Assembly: GCA_050013875.1 (NCBI GenBank) | Contig: JBEKEK010000002.1 | Span: 74,823-138,822, forward strand | DNA length: 64,000 nucleotides | DNA from: Trebonia sp050013875 | GTDB taxonomy: Bacteria; Actinomycetota; Actinomycetes; Streptosporangiales; Streptosporangiaceae | Reading direction: 5' to 3' | In this document: one piece after another, positions 59,798 to 64,000 of the stretch | Numbering within the stretch: the first letter of the stretch is position 1 | Layout of the letters: the number at the start of each line of letters is the position of its first letter | Translations under genes and position numbers: made by a program | The notes under the pieces: model-generated | The model's input: the letters and a program-made list of their open reading frames with translations, nothing else | What the model was told of the DNA's origin: nothing | Database searches by the model: none

Positions 59798-60991
59798 TCA
59801 GCGGGCAGCGGCGCCGGCCGCGCGGCGGGCGCGGGTGACCGCCTCGCCGATGGCGACGCCGACCGCGTCCACGTCGGCCTGGGTGGTGGTGTGGCCAAGG
59901 GAGAAGCGGAGCGAGCCGCGGGCGCGCGCCTCGTCGGCGCCCATGGCGAGCAGCACGTGGCTCGGCTCGGCCACCCCGGCGGTACAGGCCGAGCCGGTTG
60001 AGCAGGCGATGCCGCGCGCGTCGAGCAGCAGCAGCAGCGCGTCGCCCTCGCAGCCGGGGAAGGACAGGTGGGCGTTGCCCGGCAGCCGGTCGGGCCCGGG
60101 CGGCGGGCCGTTGAGCACCGCGTCGGGCACCGCCAGCAGCACCTGCCTGATGAGGTCATCCCGCAGCGCCGCCACCCGCGCCGCCTCGGCCGCGCGGCGC
60201 CGCCCGGACGCCACCGCGGCGACCGCGAACGCCCTGATGGCGGGCGCGTCCAGGGTGCCCGAGCGGACATCCCGCTCCTGGCCGCCACCGTGCAGCACCG
60301 GCACCGGCGCGACCGCCCGCCCGAGGATCAGCGCGCCGACCCCGACCGGGCCGCCGAGCTTGTGCGCGGTGACCGTCATCGCATCGACGCCCGACGCGGC
60401 GAAGTCGACCGGGAGCTGCGCCGCCGCCTGTACCGCGTCGGTGTGGAAGGGCACGCCGTGCTCATGCGCCACCGCCGCGAGCTTGCTGATCGGCTGCACC
60501 GCGCCGACCTCGTTGTTGGCCCACATCACGCTGACCAGGGCCACCCCGGCCGGGTCGCTGGCCAGGGCCGCGTGCAGGACGTCGGCCCCGACCAGCCCGA
60601 GGCCGTCAACGCGGAGCCACTCCGGCGACGCGCCCTCCGCGTCCGCGAGCCAGCGGACCGAGTCGAGCACCGCGTGATGCTCGATCGCCGTCGTCAGGAC
60701 CCGGGTGCGCTGCGGATCGGCCGCCCGCCGCGCCCAGAACATCCCCTTCACCGCGAGGTTGTCCGCCTCGGTGCCACCGCTGGTGAAGATCACCTCGCTG
60801 GCGCGCGCGCCGAACACCTCGGCCAGCTGCTCCCGCGACTCCTCCACCACCCGGCGGGCGCGCCGGCCGGCGTTATGCAGCGACGAGGGGTTGCCCAGCT
60901 GAGCTAGCTCCTCGGTCATCGCGGCGATGGACTCGGGCAGCATCGGCGTCGTGGCGGCATGGTCAAGGTAATAAACCGGACAAGTACTCAT
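59798..60991 (-). CDS. Cysteine desulfurase (IscS/NifS-like)
   Basis: The 397-residue PLP enzyme begins YLDHAATTPMLP. It has FTSGGTEADNLAVKG, the PLP Lys in TVTAHKLGGPVGVGAL and the active-site Cys in STGSACTAGVAEPSHVL. Lacking the long loop insertion, it is of the NifS/IscS type. It supplies persulfide sulfur to MnmA, encoded directly downstream, and possibly to other acceptors. The family is unambiguous. The exact acceptor set is inferred from the neighbours. Confidence 0.94.
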   Translation of the reverse strand: MSTCPVYYLDHAATTPMLPESIAAMTEELAQLGNPSSLHNAGRRARRVVEESREQLAEVFGARASEVIFTSGGTEADNLAVKGMFWARRAADPQRTRVLTTAIEHHAVLDSVRWLADAEGASPEWLRVDGLGLVGADVLHAALASDPAGVALVSVMWANNEVGAVQPISKLAAVAHEHGVPFHTDAVQAAAQLPVDFAASGVDAMTVTAHKLGGPVGVGALILGRAVAPVPVLHGGGQERDVRSGTLDAPAIRAFAVAAVASGRRRAAEAARVAALRDDLIRQVLLAVPDAVLNGPPPGPDRLPGNAHLSFPGCEGDALLLLLDARGIACSTGSACTAGVAEPSHVLLAMGADEARARGSLRFSLGHTTTQADVDAVGVAIGEAVTRARRAAGAAAR

Positions 60992-61039
60992 CGTGTATGC
61001 CAGCCTAACCGAGCCCCGCCGCCACGCGACCTAGCCCAA

Positions 61040-62011
61040 TCAGATCTGCTTGCGCTTGCCGATTTCCTCGATCAGCTGGGGGACGACGGTGAACAGGTCG
61101 CCGACGATGCCGAAGTCGGCGATCTCGAAGATCGGGGCTTCGGCGTCCTTGTTGATCGCCATGATCGTCTTGGAGGTCTGCATCCCGGCCCGGTGCTGGA
61201 TCGCGCCGGAGATCCCCACCGCGACGTACAGCTGCGGTGAGACCGTCTTGCCGGTCTGCCCGACCTGGAACTGCTGCGGGTACCAGCCCGCGTCCACGAC
61301 CGCCCGCGACGCGCCGACCGCCGCGCCGAGGGAGTCGGCGAGCTGCTCGATGATCCCGAACCCGTCCGCCGAGCCGGTGCCGCGGCCGCCGGAGACCACG
61401 ATCGATGCCTCCGACAGCTCCGGCCGCTCGCTCGCCTGCGCCACCACCTGCTCGGCGACCTTCGCCGCCTTGGCGCCGTCGGACACGGTGAACGCGACCG
61501 CCTCCACCGCGGCCGGGCCTGGTGACGGCTCGGCGGCGACCGAGTTGGGCCGGACCGCGATGACCGGCGTGCCCGTCCGGACCGTGGAGTGGACGGTGAC
61601 CGCGCCGCCGAAGTTCGGCTGCTCCGCCACCGGCGCCCCGCCGTCGCCCGCGGTGACGTCGACCGCGTCGGTCAGCACCCCGGACCCGGTCTTGACCGCC
61701 AGCCGGCCCGCGATCTCCTTGCCCTCCGTCGTGCCCGCGACCAGCACCGCCACCGGGGACTTGGCCGCCACCAGGGAAGCCAGCAGCTCCGCGGCCGGCG
61801 CCACCACATAGCCGGCGAAGTCGGGCGAGTCCGCCGCGTACACCTTGGCGGCGCCGTACTCCGCCAGCCGCGGCTGGGCCGCTTCCGCGCCAGGCCCCGT
61901 CCAGACGACCGACGGCTCGCCCAGGCGGCGGGCAGCGCTCAGCAGTTCCAGGGTGACCTTTTTGACCTCGCCGTCGGCGGTGTGCTCCGCCAGGACCAGT
62001 ACCTCAGCCAT
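61040..62011 (-). CDS. etfA: Electron transfer flavoprotein alpha subunit
   Basis: The 323-residue protein starts MAEVLVLAEHT. It has the C-terminal FAD domain signature (VVSGGRGTGSADGF, GASRAVVDAGWYPQQFQVGQTGKTVSP in parts, GISGAIQHRAGMQTSKTIMAINKD in parts). With EtfB it collects electrons from acyl-CoA dehydrogenases such as the one at 17171-18334 and passes them to the quinone pool. It starts 15 bp after etfB. Confidence 0.95.
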   Translation of the reverse strand: MAEVLVLAEHTADGEVKKVTLELLSAARRLGEPSVVWTGPGAEAAQPRLAEYGAAKVYAADSPDFAGYVVAPAAELLASLVAAKSPVAVLVAGTTEGKEIAGRLAVKTGSGVLTDAVDVTAGDGGAPVAEQPNFGGAVTVHSTVRTGTPVIAVRPNSVAAEPSPGPAAVEAVAFTVSDGAKAAKVAEQVVAQASERPELSEASIVVSGGRGTGSADGFGIIEQLADSLGAAVGASRAVVDAGWYPQQFQVGQTGKTVSPQLYVAVGISGAIQHRAGMQTSKTIMAINKDAEAPIFEIADFGIVGDLFTVVPQLIEEIGKRKQI

Positions 62012-62026
62012 GTGATCCAAGCCCTC

Positions 62027-62806
62027 TCAGATGAACTTCCGCTCGGCCAGGAACCCGGCCGCCTTGCTGCCGCCGTCCCCTTCGTCCTTCACGACCACGC
62101 CCGCCGCCCGCGGCGGGCGCTTGGCGAAGTCCTCCACCCACGACGCCGCGTTCGCCAGCCCGACCGAGCCCGCGTCCAGCGACAGGTCCGCCAGGGTCAG
62201 GGTCTGCACCGGCTTCTTCTTCGCCGCCATGATCCCCTTGAACGTCGGGTACCGCGGCTCGTTGATCTTCTCCACCACCGACACCACCGCCGGCAGCGAC
62301 CCGGTCACCACCGCGTACCCGTCATCGGCGACCCGCCTGATCGTCACCTCAGAACCGGAGATGTCGACCTTCCCCGCCAGCGTCAGCTGCGGGACCCCGA
62401 GGCGCTCGGCCACCATGGCGGGCACCACCCCGGTCCGCGCGTCGGTGGACTCCGACCCGAACACGACCAAGTCGAACCCGACCACCTTGAGCGCCTCGGC
62501 GATCGCCAGCGACGTCTCCACCGCATCCGAGCCCGCCAGGGCGTCGTCGATCACGTGCACGGCCTTGTCCGCGCCCATCGACAGCGCCTTGCGGATCGAC
62601 TCGGCCGCCTTCGCCGGGCCCACCGACAAGATCGTCACCTCGCCGCCCTGCGCCTCGGCGATCTTGAGGCTCTCCTCGATCGCGAACTCATCCAGGTAAT
62701 TGATGACCCCGTCAACCGATGCCCGGTCCACCGTGCCCTGACCAGGCACAAGACTGCGCTCTACCTCGGTGTCGGGCACCTGCTTGACGCAGACGACGAT
62801 GTTCAT
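62027..62806 (-). CDS. etfB: Electron transfer flavoprotein beta subunit
   Basis: The 259-residue protein begins MNIVVCVKQVPDTE. It has the family block EAQGGEVTILSVGP, GADKAVHV and the AMP-binding VFGSESTDARTGVVPAMVAERLG (in parts). It forms the ETF heterodimer with EtfA. GGAAAGG lies 11 bases before the ATG. It heads the etfBA-iscS-mnmA gene run. Confidence 0.95.
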   Translation of the reverse strand: MNIVVCVKQVPDTEVERSLVPGQGTVDRASVDGVINYLDEFAIEESLKIAEAQGGEVTILSVGPAKAAESIRKALSMGADKAVHVIDDALAGSDAVETSLAIAEALKVVGFDLVVFGSESTDARTGVVPAMVAERLGVPQLTLAGKVDISGSEVTIRRVADDGYAVVTGSLPAVVSVVEKINEPRYPTFKGIMAAKKKPVQTLTLADLSLDAGSVGLANAASWVEDFAKRPPRAAGVVVKDEGDGGSKAAGFLAERKFI

Positions 62807-62833
62807 AGACAGCGCTGCCTTTCCTGCGTGCTC

Positions 62834-62874
62834 AGACTCATGGAACGGAGTATATTCCCAACGGAACTGAGTCT
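62834..62874 (-). promoter_or_regulatory. Inverted repeat and -10-like element upstream of etfB
   Basis: agactca (62834-62840) and tgagtct (62868-62874) are perfect inverted arms. Between them, on the minus strand, lies TATACT flanked by two GTTCCG/CCGTTCC-like copies. A promoter with a repressor site is plausible. The regulator is unknown. Confidence 0.35.
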
Positions 62875-62919
62875 ATGTTACCCGTCAGTAGCAGCGCTCT
62901 CCAGGGCCGTCCGCTGGCG

Positions 62920-63774
62920 TTAGCCGAGAACAGCCCGCTCCGCCGCCTCCACCACATTAGCGATGAGCATGGCGCGCGTCATCGGCCCTACCCCGCCGGG
63001 CATCGGCGCGACCCACCCCGCCACCGCCGCCACGTCCGGCGCGACGTCGCCCACCAGTCCCGCCTCGGTCCTGGTGATCCCGACATCAAGCACCGCCGCC
63101 CCGGGCTTGACCATGTCCGCGGTGAGCAGCCCGGCCCGCCCGGCGGCGACGACCACGATGTCGGCCGCGCGCGTATGAGCCGCGAGGTCCTTGGTGCCGG
63201 TGTGGCAGAGGGTCACCGTCGCGTTCTCCGAGCGCCTGGTCAGCAGCAGGCCGAGCGCCCGCCCGACGGTGATGCCGCGCCCGATCACGGTCACCTCGGC
63301 CCCGGCGATCTGCACGCCGTACTGGCGCAGCAGCGCCACGATGCCGCGCGGCGTGCACGGCAGCGGCGCCTCCTCGCCGAGCACCAGCTTGCCCAGGTTG
63401 ACCGGGTGCAGGCCGTCCGCGTCCTTGGCCGGGTCGATGAGGTTGAGCACCCGCTTGTCGTCGAGCCCGGACGGCAGCGGCAGCTGGACAATGTACCCGG
63501 TGCAGGCGGGGTCGGCGTTCAGCTCACGCACCGCCTCCTCCACCTGCTGCTGGGTGGCCGAGGCGGGCAGGTCCCGCCTGATCGAGGCGATCCCCACCTG
63601 GGCGCAGTCCCGGTGCTTGCCGCCCACGTAGGCGCGCGACCCCGGGTCGTCGCCGACCAGGATGGTGCCAAGCCCCGGCAGGACGCCGCGGGCGGCCAGT
63701 GCCGCCACCCGCTCCTTCAGGTCCGCCTTGACCGCCGCCGCGGTCGCCTTGCCGTCCAGGATCGATGCGCTCAC
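62920..63774 (-). CDS. folD: Methylenetetrahydrofolate dehydrogenase/cyclohydrolase
   Basis: The GTG at 63774 gives 284 residues, the usual FolD length. AYVGGKHRDCAQVGI (catalytic Lys in the YxxxK pattern), QLPLPSGLD, VIGRGITVGRALGLLLTRR (in parts) and the closing PMPGGVGPMTRAMLIANV are diagnostic. It interconverts 5,10-methylene- and 10-formyl-tetrahydrofolate, feeding purine synthesis. The adjacent purH uses its product. The open frame continues upstream to 63807 without similarity. Confidence 0.95.
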   Translation of the reverse strand: MSASILDGKATAAAVKADLKERVAALAARGVLPGLGTILVGDDPGSRAYVGGKHRDCAQVGIASIRRDLPASATQQQVEEAVRELNADPACTGYIVQLPLPSGLDDKRVLNLIDPAKDADGLHPVNLGKLVLGEEAPLPCTPRGIVALLRQYGVQIAGAEVTVIGRGITVGRALGLLLTRRSENATVTLCHTGTKDLAAHTRAADIVVVAAGRAGLLTADMVKPGAAVLDVGITRTEAGLVGDVAPDVAAVAGWVAPMPGGVGPMTRAMLIANVVEAAERAVLG

Positions 63775-63825
63775 CCTAGCTGTACCTCCCGCTCGCCTAT
63801 AGACCAAGGCTCGCTCGCCCCTGGC

Positions 63826-64000
63826 CTAGTGGTAGAAGTGCCGGACGCCGGTGAAGTACAGCGTCACCCCGGCCGCCTGCGCGGCGGCGATCACTCCGTC
63901 ATCCCGGATGGAGCCGCCCGGCTCGGCCACCGCGCGGACTCCCGCCTCCGCGAGTATCTCGAACCCGTCGGGAAACGGGAAGAACGCGTCCGACGCGGCC
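63826..64000 (-). CDS. purH: Bifunctional purine enzyme PurH, C-terminal fragment
   Basis: Only the last 57 codons lie in the window. They read SDAFFPFPDGFEIL, AEPGGSIRDDGVI, and finish with YFTGVRHFYH and a TAG at 63826. This is the conserved end of the AICAR transformylase domain of PurH. The protein transfers a formyl group from 10-formyl-tetrahydrofolate and closes the inosine ring. It is co-oriented with folD, 51 bp upstream of it. Confidence 0.92.
   Translation of the reverse strand, partial: AASDAFFPFPDGFEILAEAGVRAVAEPGGSIRDDGVIAAAQAAGVTLYFTGVRHFYH

Noticed and set aside
59658..60677. Plus-strand frame with repeated SAGGRG units
   Set aside because: It comes from the 18-bp tandem repeat and continues antisense to the cysteine desulfurase, with no supporting ribosome binding site.

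Overview
The window is a roughly 70% GC chromosome segment from a member of the Actinomycetota. GTG starts, G-rich Shine-Dalgarno sequences and ATGA/GTGA gene overlaps are common. Typical actinobacterial neighbourhoods are present: acyl-CoA dehydrogenase/purE/purK/GtrA/two-component system, birA, ppc, the acyl-CoA carboxylase beta and epsilon subunits, and gatCAB-ligA-metE-like-mnmA-iscS-etfAB-folD-purH. A soil-type, probably filamentous, lineage is likely, but the genus cannot be told from sequence alone. No rRNA, tRNA, CRISPR array, complete insertion sequence or prophage was seen. The sequence begins inside a lipoprotein gene and ends inside purH.

Region by region. 1-2829: a partial secreted-repeat lipoprotein, a DMT-type transporter and a cation/proton antiporter. 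2808-6073: a two-gene operon made of a diguanylate cyclase fused to a CarH-like B12-binding light-sensor module, plus a dihydrolipoyl-dehydrogenase-like flavoprotein that has lost both redox cysteines and the catalytic histidine. 6354-11818: two secreted GH30 glycosidases with different carbohydrate-binding tails and a divergent LacI regulator. 11822-16175: a two-subunit molybdenum hydroxylase co-oriented with a membrane haem/FNR-type oxidoreductase. 16322-26207: a methyltransferase, an acyl-CoA dehydrogenase, purE, a RodZ-like protein, purK, an NCS1 permease, GtrA and a two-component system. 26256-32874: a DUF222/HNH protein, birA, alaX, an MFS exporter and an XRE regulator. 32897-40790: ppc, the carboxylase beta and epsilon subunits with a NYN-domain gene between them, and an MprAB-like two-component system with a phased direct repeat upstream.

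40893-46571 is a tightly coupled six-gene operon: histidine phosphatase, ComA-type phosphosulfolactate synthase, VOC protein, AMP-forming ligase, acyltransferase-3 and esterase. It looks like a biosynthetic pathway for a sulfonate-containing acylated product and is one of the two best candidates for an undescribed system. 46609-48594 is a secreted S53 peptidase. 48824-64000 is the housekeeping block listed above.

That block is interrupted at 55416-58334 by an islet: two small membrane proteins, a GntR/UTRA regulator with three copies of a 9-bp operator-like motif, a 26-residue Tyr/Pro-rich peptide and a 2-oxoglutarate/Fe(II) oxygenase whose ribosome binding site lies in a hairpin. This is the second best candidate, possibly a ribosomally made and modified peptide. 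A further theme is in-frame 15- or 18-bp tandem repeats in several unrelated genes, which suggests repeat expansion across this genome.
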